DNA of 34,410 nt. Source: Candidatus Woesearchaeota archaeon. GTDB taxonomy: Archaea; Nanobdellota; Nanobdellia; Woesearchaeales; JAGWAF01. Both the position numbers and the translations under genes were made by a program. The notes beneath the pieces are model-generated. The model did no database searches, had not been told where the DNA came from, and saw only the letters and a program-made list of their open reading frames with translations. This document shows, in pieces, positions 22,064-28,621 of this stretch; within the stretch, counting starts at the first letter, position 1; each line of letters opens with the position of its first letter. The DNA lies in the NCBI GenBank assembly GCA_018302085.1, contig JAGWAF010000026.1, forward strand, positions 1 through 34,410. The letters are read 5' to 3'.

Positions 22064-22639
22064 TTATATAATATAAGAAAGCAACACTCCTATAACGCCT
22101 GCAAACACTGGAACGTACAAATTATCTTCTAAATGGTCCATAAAAAGTTCGATGAATGAAGCTGCCAATGCCATAATTAAGATAGACAGGATACTATTTA
22201 GAAAAAATAAACCTACTACGATACACACTACAAAATTTGCTACAATGCCTTGCATTGTTTTTTCCTTCCAAACCTTTTTTGTTCCCCACCTTTTTCCTAC
22301 AATCGCTGCAGCAGGGTCACCAAAATAACTCATGCCCAACGCAGCCAGCGCAATTTCTAAAGGGTAAAAATATAGGACGAGCAAAATACCTAATGTTGCA
22401 TACGTGATGGCAATCATCCTCTTTTGTTCTTTCTCCTTCTGCAGATCAGAAAAAATCGGAATTCTGACATTTAATTCAATTCTCAAAAAATCAATTATCA
22501 AAAACAAAAGCAATGCGATAAAGGCAAGCCAGAGCACAGTTGCGTGATCGTATGCATTTTCAACAACAAAAATGAGGTACAGGGTGAGTGCACCTAGGCC
22601 CACGTGAGCTATTTTTCTTAAAAAATAAGTGTCTACCAT
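22064..22639 (-). CDS. SEC59/dolichol kinase-like CTP-dependent lipid kinase
   Basis: A 191-residue membrane protein with about six helices. It opens with RKIAHVGLGALTLY (about 8-21), as in SEC59/DGK1-type polyprenol kinases. It carries the family motif SYFGDPAAAIVGKRWGTKKV with the following KEKTMQG (about 104-131). These enzymes phosphorylate a polyprenol or diacylglycerol with CTP. Being last in the archaeal lipid operon, it may recycle geranylgeraniol or dolichol for lipid or glycan-carrier synthesis (inference). It overlaps the carS gene by 7 bp. A cytidylyltransferase role is the main alternative. Confidence 0.8.
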   Translation of the reverse strand: MVDTYFLRKIAHVGLGALTLYLIFVVENAYDHATVLWLAFIALLLFLIIDFLRIELNVRIPIFSDLQKEKEQKRMIAITYATLGILLVLYFYPLEIALAALGMSYFGDPAAAIVGKRWGTKKVWKEKTMQGIVANFVVCIVVGLFFLNSILSILIMALAASFIELFMDHLEDNLYVPVFAGVIGVLLSYII

Positions 22640-23175
22640 TTTTCTCCTCTGATCTTGGTGTAGTATGCGATGTGATTAATGATGACGTGAAGTATAAAAT
22701 AAATGAGCACTCCATAAATGCTTTCAAGCCAACCAACGAAATAAATCGGAGCCGCACATGCTATTGCTCCTATCGTGTAATCAATTTGATCAAACGGAAT
22801 CCACGATTTTCCAGAGGCAATGTTTACTCTCCTCTTCAAAAAGCTTTTGATAAGGTCTCCAAAAACAGCACCGAAGCCAAGCAAAAAGCCAAGGAAAATG
22901 GATGTTTCGGAATAGTTTACAAGACTGTAGGATTGGAAAAATGGGAATATATACAATTTCTGCTGTATAAAAAAAATAATCACTCCGAATAAAGAACCGA
23001 GAAGAAGGCCACGCCAGGTTTTATGCTTTCCAAAAATAGGTTTTCCATTCCAGGTTTTGTTGGCATCGATAGGAACTGCCCAACTTTTTAATAGGTTTTT
23101 ACACATCACAGGCGCCATATTGGCAAATCCTGCAGGAAGAAGGAAATAAAAAATCGAAAGTATTTCTTGGATCAT
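22633..23175 (-). CDS. carS: CDP-archaeol synthase
   Basis: Transfers CMP from CTP to unsaturated archaetidic acid, giving CDP-archaeol for all archaeal polar lipids. The 180-residue membrane protein shows the CarS pattern in order: PAGFANMAPV (15-24), GKHKTWRGLLLGSLFG (about 49-64), FGAVFGDLIKSFLKRR (about 101-116) and GKSWIPFDQIDYTIGA (about 122-137). Hydrophobic helices lie between these. It overlaps the upstream archaetidylserine synthase gene by 4 bp (ATGA) and the downstream SEC59-like gene by 7 bp, so it is inside one operon. Confidence 0.95.
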   Translation of the reverse strand: MIQEILSIFYFLLPAGFANMAPVMCKNLLKSWAVPIDANKTWNGKPIFGKHKTWRGLLLGSLFGVIIFFIQQKLYIFPFFQSYSLVNYSETSIFLGFLLGFGAVFGDLIKSFLKRRVNIASGKSWIPFDQIDYTIGAIACAAPIYFVGWLESIYGVLIYFILHVIINHIAYYTKIRGEKW

Positions 23176-23834
23176 TGTATCTTCTTAATTTTAAACCTCG
23201 CAATCATTAGTAATGAAAGTGGCAAAAACACCCAGGGCCAAAAAGTAGGGGGAAGACCAGCAAAAAAAAGAATCGGGGTGAGGTAGCCGTTGATGGTGAT
23301 GGGCATTCCATAAAAATAAATGTGAGTTTGTTGGATATTAAATCGTGCAAGACGAATGATACCGCACCACACAAAAATCAGGTAGATAATCATTGCAACT
23401 GTTGAAGCATTCTGCATGAATGCAAACACGGCGGGCGCTACACCAAAAGAAACGATATCTGCAAGAGAGTCTAGCTCTTTGCCTAACTCGCTTGTCTTAT
23501 GTGTCCAACGTGCAATTTTACCATCCAAAGCATCGCAACATATGGCAAATATCAGCATAGTCGCAGCCAAATAAAAATGTTGGCTAATGGAGAAGAAAAT
23601 GCAGAGGATTCCGAAACCAGCGTTCAGTAAAGTGAAGATGTCGGCAGTTTTAATTTTTTTTGTACGAAATCTTTCTATTAGTTCATGACGTTTCTCTTTC
23701 AGTCGCAAAACCTTTTTTTTGACATTAATCCTTATATTTTGTCTTGTATTTTTCATTCTCGCCTTGGCAAGAGAAATCTTTTCCTTAATCTGATCTCTTT
23801 TCCTTTCAATCTTTTCTTTTGTTTCGGGTTTCAT
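23172..23834 (-). CDS. pssA: Archaetidylserine synthase (CDP-alcohol phosphatidyltransferase)
   Basis: Joins L-serine to CDP-archaeol. The 220-residue protein starts with about 55 basic, helical residues, then the CDP-alcohol phosphatidyltransferase signature D-G-x2-A-R-x8-G-x3-D-x3-D in DALDGKIARW followed by ELGKELDSLAD. The continuation IVSFGVAPAVFAF is typical of serine-specific (PssA subclass II) members. Several membrane helices follow. The start ATG at 23834 overlaps the decarboxylase stop (ATGA), so translation is coupled. It lies between the genes for its next step (decarboxylase) and its substrate supplier (carS). Confidence 0.92.
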   Translation of the reverse strand: MKPETKEKIERKRDQIKEKISLAKARMKNTRQNIRINVKKKVLRLKEKRHELIERFRTKKIKTADIFTLLNAGFGILCIFFSISQHFYLAATMLIFAICCDALDGKIARWTHKTSELGKELDSLADIVSFGVAPAVFAFMQNASTVAMIIYLIFVWCGIIRLARFNIQQTHIYFYGMPITINGYLTPILFFAGLPPTFWPWVFLPLSLLMIARFKIKKIQ

Positions 23835-24511
23835 AAATACTCTGCGAGAATTGTTGTTCCCGCTTTTACGTGTTGGCCTTCCTTTATATTTAATCTCATT
23901 TTTGGAATTATTAACGTCACTTGCGAACCAAATGTTATCTTTCCTATTCTCTCTCCTTTCTTTACACTTTCGTTTACTTTTTTCCAAGGAATAATTCTTC
24001 TTGCAAGAAATCCTGCAATTTGAATGACCTTGATTTTTCCTAAGTCCTTGTTTTCTATTATGTACTCAACCTTTTCATTCTCTAATGCTTCTAGATTTTT
24101 CGCGTTTTTAAAACCTCCTTTTTCTCGAGTTATCTTTACGATTTTTCCGTCAACAGGTGAGCGGTTGATGTGAACATCAAAAACGGTCATAAAAATAGAA
24201 ATAAGATAACGAGCATCAGGAGTGTCTTTTGTCATGGTTGAAATCTTTCCCCAAACTCCTTTATCGATTTTCATTTTTCCATCTTTTATCATCTCTTTAT
24301 TCACTTTTTCTCTTTCATCCTTTATTCCTTTTCCACTTTTTGTTAGCTCTTTTTTTTCTTTCAAATCAATAATTGCAATCACCCAACCATCAGCAGGAGA
24401 AACCATCACTTTTCCTTCAGGAATTTTTCTTTTCGGATCTCGATGAAACTGCAAGAGGAAAAGCAGTGCAAGAAGAACTATTATTATAAAAACTACCAAA
24501 AAAATGTTCAT
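23831..24511 (-). CDS. asd: Archaetidylserine decarboxylase (PSD family proenzyme)
   Basis: Pyruvoyl enzyme that turns archaetidylserine into archaetidylethanolamine. The 226-residue protein has an N-terminal membrane anchor (1-22, MNIFLVVFIIIVLLALL). SPADGWVIAI and the later FDVHINRSPVDGKI are conserved in the PSD family, and self-cleavage should occur at the glycine-serine bond in FGSQVTL near the C-terminus. An unusually charged insertion (about 55-85, rich in K, E and D) separates the two halves. The ATG at 24511 is chosen because a TATA box (24533-24542) lies 26 nt upstream; a GTG at 24550 would be upstream of the box. First gene of the lipid operon. Confidence 0.92.
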   Translation of the reverse strand: MNIFLVVFIIIVLLALLFLLQFHRDPKRKIPEGKVMVSPADGWVIAIIDLKEKKELTKSGKGIKDEREKVNKEMIKDGKMKIDKGVWGKISTMTKDTPDARYLISIFMTVFDVHINRSPVDGKIVKITREKGGFKNAKNLEALENEKVEYIIENKDLGKIKVIQIAGFLARRIIPWKKVNESVKKGERIGKITFGSQVTLIIPKMRLNIKEGQHVKAGTTILAEYL

Positions 24512-24532
24512 GCTCTTATCGGGAAAAAAGAG

Positions 24533-24542
24533 GTATATAATC
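24533..24542 (-). promoter_or_regulatory. TATA box of the lipid operon
   Basis: The minus strand reads GATTATATAC, centred 26 nt before the ATG at 24511. No further promoter is evident inside the operon. Confidence 0.6.
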
Positions 24543-24593
24543 CTTTTCACAAAAAATGTTTATTGCTTCAGACTGAGTGTTGGTTGTTTCTTC

Positions 24594-25466
24594 TCATTTA
24601 TTCTTTCTGTATACTGAATGTCCGACGTGCTCTAGTGTTGACAGTCCCATTAGTGAGATACCTTCTGTAGCACCTAAAAAAAGATAGCTTCCCACGTGCA
24701 TGCAGTTTTCTGTCAATGCCGTGAGAACTGTACGCCTGTCATCATTCGACATATAAATAAGAACATTTCTCAGAAAAACAATGTCTGGATTTTCAAACTC
24801 ATTTGGAAATTTGACATGTTTATTCGCGACGTGTCTTAAATTGAGTTTTTCAAAAGTAACTCCATCTTTTATGGAAGGATGCACCACTCTATACCATTTT
24901 CCATCCCTATTCTCTACTCTTGTATAGCACTCAAGCAATTTTATATATCCTAAACCACAATCCTCTGAAATGAAAGATGAAAGGAGGTACTCCCCCTTTC
25001 TCGCCTGTGCCAATGCCTCCTTTCTAATGTCTGTTGCAAGAATTTTAACAGGTTTTCCCACCTTTGCGGCTACCATTGCAATGCTATACGCCTCCCTCCC
25101 ATCCGAACAGCAGAGATCCAAAATAACTGAAGTTCCAGAAATGGTTGGAAGTAACCCTTCTAAATATCTGAACTGTTCGGGTTCACGGAAAAAGTAAGTT
25201 TTACCATTAAGCAAGGTATTGGCAACATCTTCTAACAATTGAGAGCCCGGCCTTAGCGCTTTGATAAAGTCCCTCCAACTTGAAAATTTGGAAGCAAGTC
25301 CTTCTAATCTACGACCAATATTCGGACGTACGGTTTTAGGCGGACCAGAAAGATACGACTCCTCGATACGCCATATTATCGTGCTAAGCTCTTCTTTGGT
25401 GGGTTCTCCAATGGACTCTCCACTGGGTTCTTTACCAGGTTCTCTGCCATGTGTTCTTATCTGCAT
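24594..25466 (-). CDS. cheR: CheR-type SAM-dependent methyltransferase
   Basis: CheR methylates glutamates of chemoreceptors. The 290-residue protein has a CheR N-terminal helical region, the NGKTYFFREPEQF segment (about 87-99) before the SAM domain, the SAM loop LDLCCSDGREAYSIAM (about 116-131), the acidic strand end ILATDIRKEAL, and PDIVFLRNVLIYMSNDDRR (about 227-245), all typical of the family. The first 25 residues are a G/E/P-rich extension. No receptor, CheB, CheA or flagellar gene is in the window, so the target may be elsewhere or non-chemotactic. A TATA box (25487-25497) sets the start. Confidence 0.9.
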   Translation of the reverse strand: MQIRTHGREPGKEPSGESIGEPTKEELSTIIWRIEESYLSGPPKTVRPNIGRRLEGLASKFSSWRDFIKALRPGSQLLEDVANTLLNGKTYFFREPEQFRYLEGLLPTISGTSVILDLCCSDGREAYSIAMVAAKVGKPVKILATDIRKEALAQARKGEYLLSSFISEDCGLGYIKLLECYTRVENRDGKWYRVVHPSIKDGVTFEKLNLRHVANKHVKFPNEFENPDIVFLRNVLIYMSNDDRRTVLTALTENCMHVGSYLFLGATEGISLMGLSTLEHVGHSVYRKNK

Positions 25467-25486
25467 CGACTTGGATATTCACGCTT

Positions 25487-25497
25487 GTTTTAAAAAG
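25487..25497 (-). promoter_or_regulatory. TATA box of the cheR gene
   Basis: The minus strand reads CTTTTTAAAAC, centred 26 nt before the ATG at 25466. It directly abuts the end of the 96-bp element. Confidence 0.6.
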
Positions 25498-25593
25498 CTA
25501 TAGGAAAAGACATTAATTTTCGTAGATTTCACGTCTTTTCCTAATAAGCAAATGACTTTGCCAAAGCTACGATTATTAAAGTCATTTGCTATA
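25498..25593 (-). repeat. Double-hairpin kissing-loop element, member A copy 2
   Basis: This 96-bp copy is the exact reverse complement of 20135-20230. It fills the space between the divergent TATA boxes of cheR (abutting it) and the radical SAM gene (8 bp away). Whatever the element does, it must affect or tolerate both promoters. Confidence 0.9.
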
Positions 25594-25600
25594 GCCCCAT

Positions 25601-25610
25601 CTTTTTAAAC
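25601..25610 (+). promoter_or_regulatory. TATA box of the radical SAM gene
   Basis: CTTTTTAAAC centred 26 nt before the ATG at 25632. Confidence 0.6.
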
Positions 25611-25631
25611 CCAACTATCTTTTTTATCGTT

Positions 25632-27104
25632 ATGACGACAGTTATACTAGACTGCTACACTGATGAACCTGCGGGGCTTGGAGTTCCACCTTACTTGGGA
25701 ACATACCCACGCTACTTGGCTGGCTGGCTGAAAAGTCAAGGTCAGGAATATATTTATTTAACAATTGATGATGTCAGACTCTGGAAAAATTATGGCGGGA
25801 AAAAAATTGTTCCTAAAAAAAGTCAGAAAACTGATATTTTTACTTATAATCTAACAAATAACGCCGACAATGTTCATAAAATTTTGGAAAACTGTTCTGA
25901 GATGTACATCATCTGTGGTGTACATGTTCCAGGAAAATATTTGAGCGCGATGCCAGGAACACTCCATGAAGTTAGTAAACTTGTGCAGAACTTGAAATGC
26001 AGGAAAATTTTAATGGGCCCTGTTGTATTTGGAACGAGCTTGCATGGAGGAAAAGAAAGTGAGATTGTTGATGAAAATAAATTTGAAATTGGAGAATATG
26101 ACTTTAATTTTGCGGAGGCGAAAAAATATTCTGTTTTAGGTGCTGACATCTTGCAGTGCATTCCGGATATTCGCGTGTTAGAAATCGAAACTGGAAAAGG
26201 ATGCCAAAGACTCAAGGGGTGCAGTTTTTGCACTGAGCCATTGAAAAATAAGTTTGTGTGCCGTCCCAACGACGATATTTTGGAAGAAATGAAAGCTCTA
26301 TATGATAACGGTGCACGTTACTTTAGGCTTGGAAAACAAGCGTGCATTTACGCCCAGCCAGACTTGCCTGCCCTGCTAAAGAATATCAGAAAAGCGATGC
26401 CGGAAATCAAAGTTTTACACATCGATAATGTCAATCCCGTAAACGTGATTGGAAAAAATGGTGAAGAATATACCAAGGCAATTGTTGAATATTGTACCGA
26501 AGCAAATGTTGCAGCAATGGGTGTAGAAAGTTTTGATCCAACTGTTGTTGCTGAAAATTTTCTGAACACTACTCCAGAGCTAACCTATCGGGCTATTGCC
26601 ATCATTAATAAATACGGTAAGGAACGCGGCCCCAACGGAATGCCAAAATTTATTCCAGGAATCAATCTGATTTACGGCTTGAAAGGAGAAACAAAAGAAA
26701 CCAATGCGCACAACTTGAAATGGCTTCACAAAATTATCGATGACGGATTTTTATTGCGAAGAATTAACATTCGCCAAGTTGCAGTTATGGACAATACACC
26801 TTTAAAAGAAATGGGCGGGTTAAAATTTTTACATAAAAACAAAAGATATTATTGGAAATGGCGCAACCAAGTACGGCAAGAAATCGACGTTCCAATGCTT
26901 GAAAAAATTACTCCAGTCGGAACTGTTTTACATGACATCTACACAGAAATATACGATGGCAATACCACGTTTTGCAGACAGTTTGGAACGTACCCACTAA
27001 TTGTTGGAGTAAAAGGGCGTCTTCCATTAAAACAATTCATTTCTATTCGTGTTACGGGACATATGAAAAGGAGTATTATTGGGGAAGCTGTCCTACAAAA
27101 TTAA
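25632..27104 (+). CDS. Radical SAM protein, COG1031-like
   Basis: A 490-residue enzyme with an N-terminal domain of cobalamin-binding-like fold (about 1-165, MTTVILDCYTDEPAG at the start). The radical SAM core then has its cluster motif in GKGCQRLKGCSFCTEP (about 188-203). The cysteine spacing is C-x5-C-x2-C, longer by two than the classical form, as I recall for the archaeal COG1031 group. VAAMGVESFDP and GINLIYGLKGET are the usual later barrel elements. A conserved C-terminal region with RRINIRQV and GVKGRLPL follows. The reaction is unknown; related proteins are often thought to modify tRNA or other macromolecules. Transcribed alone from a promoter facing cheR. Confidence 0.85.
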   Translation: MTTVILDCYTDEPAGLGVPPYLGTYPRYLAGWLKSQGQEYIYLTIDDVRLWKNYGGKKIVPKKSQKTDIFTYNLTNNADNVHKILENCSEMYIICGVHVPGKYLSAMPGTLHEVSKLVQNLKCRKILMGPVVFGTSLHGGKESEIVDENKFEIGEYDFNFAEAKKYSVLGADILQCIPDIRVLEIETGKGCQRLKGCSFCTEPLKNKFVCRPNDDILEEMKALYDNGARYFRLGKQACIYAQPDLPALLKNIRKAMPEIKVLHIDNVNPVNVIGKNGEEYTKAIVEYCTEANVAAMGVESFDPTVVAENFLNTTPELTYRAIAIINKYGKERGPNGMPKFIPGINLIYGLKGETKETNAHNLKWLHKIIDDGFLLRRINIRQVAVMDNTPLKEMGGLKFLHKNKRYYWKWRNQVRQEIDVPMLEKITPVGTVLHDIYTEIYDGNTTFCRQFGTYPLIVGVKGRLPLKQFISIRVTGHMKRSIIGEAVLQN

Positions 27105-27143
27105 CTTTTCTATAATAATTAAAAAGATAATTTCGATAAAAAC

Positions 27144-27153
27144 TATTATAAAC
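27144..27153 (+). promoter_or_regulatory. TATA box of the second CDP-alcohol phosphatidyltransferase gene
   Basis: TATTATAAAC centred about 27 nt before the ATG at 27176. Confidence 0.5.
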
Positions 27154-27175
27154 AAGCTTTGTTGTCTTCACTTTC

Positions 27176-27724
27176 ATGGTCTATGAAAACCCTCTCATGA
27201 GCTGGTTTAGGGAGGAAGCAGCAATCTTTACTAATCCGCTTGCGAGACGGCTGCATAAACTAGGTGTAAAACCAAATCTTATTACAACACTCTCTTTTCT
27301 TTCAGGACTCGCTGCAGTGTATTTCCTATTTTACAATCACGCTATCTTTGTTTTTTTCGGTGTTCTCCATCTTTTATTCGATGGCTTGGATGGTTCCCTT
27401 GCTCGTGTTTCTCAGACTTCAAGTCTTTTTGGAAAATGGTACGACTATGCTACTGATCGAACAATTACCTTTTTACTCCTGGCAAAATGTGCCTTGGTCT
27501 ATGAGACTGTTTTCTGGATTCTTCTGGCTTATTTTTGCCATCACCTCATCTATGTGCTTTGTAAAGGAGAAATTATCGTTTTTTATGGAAGAACCATCCT
27601 TCTTGTTTCCTTGATTCTCGGCTACGATTGGTTTGGATTGTATGCAGTCGGGGTCATTGGGATGGTAGGTATCAGTGCGCAGGTGTTGAGTCTAATACAC
27701 CCTTTTTTAAAAGCAAAGATTTAA
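27176..27724 (+). CDS. CDP-alcohol phosphatidyltransferase family protein
   Basis: A 182-residue membrane enzyme with the signature D-G-x2-A-R-x8-G-x3-D-x3-D in FDGLDGSLARV followed by FGKWYDYATD (about 69-95). Membrane helices lie on both sides, at about 38-66 and 98-178. The opening NPLARRLHKLGVKPNLIT is usual for the family. It differs from the serine-type enzyme of the lipid operon and would add another head group, such as inositol phosphate or glycerol phosphate, to CDP-archaeol; the specificity is not visible. It is followed 25 bp on by two small membrane protein genes. Confidence 0.88.
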   Translation: MVYENPLMSWFREEAAIFTNPLARRLHKLGVKPNLITTLSFLSGLAAVYFLFYNHAIFVFFGVLHLLFDGLDGSLARVSQTSSLFGKWYDYATDRTITFLLLAKCALVYETVFWILLAYFCHHLIYVLCKGEIIVFYGRTILLVSLILGYDWFGLYAVGVIGMVGISAQVLSLIHPFLKAKI

Positions 27725-27749
27725 ATATCTTATTTTCGCTAGGGGGAGT

Positions 27750-28055
27750 ATGCTCGGTATCTATGATTATGCGTTGGGAACGGCTCAAATCGCTTCTGTT
27801 TTCTTAATGGTTGTGGCTGGCATTATTGCACTTTCGATGTTTAGGTCTGCGCACAGGGAAGAAGAATTGAAAGCGTGGAAGTGGCTCATCATTGCCTTGG
27901 TCCTCTTTGCCGTGGAAGAAGTTTTCGGAGCTCTCAAAAGTTTTGGAATCTTCAGTACGCCTTATCTTACTCACATCATTCCTTCATTCATCCTAATTTT
28001 TTTGATCACAGCTTTAGTCGTTCAACTACAAGTGAATAGAGGGTGGTTCAAATAG
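27750..28055 (+). CDS. Small three-helix membrane protein
   Basis: Not recognised. The 101-residue protein has hydrophobic segments at about 10-30, 43-63 and 72-94, with a charged loop RSAHREEELKAWK between the first two. Helix 2 carries acidic residues (VLFAVEEVFGALK). The next protein has a similar helix (IYIFEEVLTVLRMAG), so the two may be related and pair in the membrane. A strong Shine-Dalgarno motif (AGGGGGAG) lies directly before the ATG, as expected for an internal operon gene. Confidence 0.7.
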   Translation: MLGIYDYALGTAQIASVFLMVVAGIIALSMFRSAHREEELKAWKWLIIALVLFAVEEVFGALKSFGIFSTPYLTHIIPSFILIFLITALVVQLQVNRGWFK

Positions 28056-28390
28056 TAAATCTTGGTGTAGCGTTTGGAATGGTGGCACCTTACTATAATC
28101 TCCTATTTGTTCTCGTTGTTGTTTTTCTTTTTATCAAACTCTTCAGGGAAAAAACTTCACGCACATTCATGATGCCCTGGGAGCTTTTGTTCATGATTAT
28201 TTGCATCTATATTTTTGAAGAGGTACTCACAGTGCTTCGAATGGCGGGAATCATTTCTATTCCAATCCATATCAACGGATTTTTTGAATTAGCCATTTCT
28301 ATCCTTGGGTTGTACATGATTTTTGTGCAAAAGAAGCATATCAAGAAAACGTATGAAGTGCATCACGAAGCTCACAAAAAGAAAAAATAG
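28043..28390 (+). CDS. Small membrane protein paired with the preceding one
   Basis: Not recognised. The frame has three hydrophobic segments and a basic, histidine-rich C-terminal tail (HHEAHKKKK). The EEVLTVLRMAGII helix resembles EEVFGALKSFGIF of the preceding protein, which suggests an old duplication. The start is uncertain: a GTG at 28043 overlaps the preceding gene by 13 bp, while an ATG at 28079 gives 103 residues and has a weak GGTG 11 nt upstream. Confidence 0.65.
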   Translation: MVQIVNLGVAFGMVAPYYNLLFVLVVVFLFIKLFREKTSRTFMMPWELLFMIICIYIFEEVLTVLRMAGIISIPIHINGFFELAISILGLYMIFVQKKHIKKTYEVHHEAHKKKK

Positions 28391-28438
28391 AGGACTTTGA
28401 AAAACCCCTTGATAAAGATTTTTTCGAAGTAATCTGCC

Positions 28439-28525
28439 AGAAGTTTGAGCAAATTGAGATGTTACTCAAACTTCTCTATCAGAGGTTTGAACAAATATAA
28501 TAGGTTATTCGAACCTCTCAATAGT
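28439..28525. terminator. Tandem homologous hairpins between convergent genes
   Basis: Stem 1 is AGAAGTTTGAG with CTCAAACTTCT. Stem 2 is AGAGGTTTGA with TCGAACCTCT, with a G-T pair. The two hairpins are direct repeats of one another with a compensated A-G/T-C change. They lie between the convergent ends of the small membrane protein gene and the surface hydrolase gene and are followed by T-rich DNA, so a two-way terminator is likely. Confidence 0.5.
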
Positions 28526-28621
28526 TTTTATTGAATGATTATTTCTATTATTTTTTTTATTCTTGTGGTTTTTTTTATCAGGTTCCTTCGCTAGGCTCCT
28601 TCCCTACTCTCGCTCCTTTTT

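Noticed and set aside
20135-25593. Composite transposon bounded by the two inverted 96-bp copies
   Set aside because: The 5.3 kb between them holds tRNA genes and a housekeeping lipid operon and no transposase, so the copies are more likely independent insertions.
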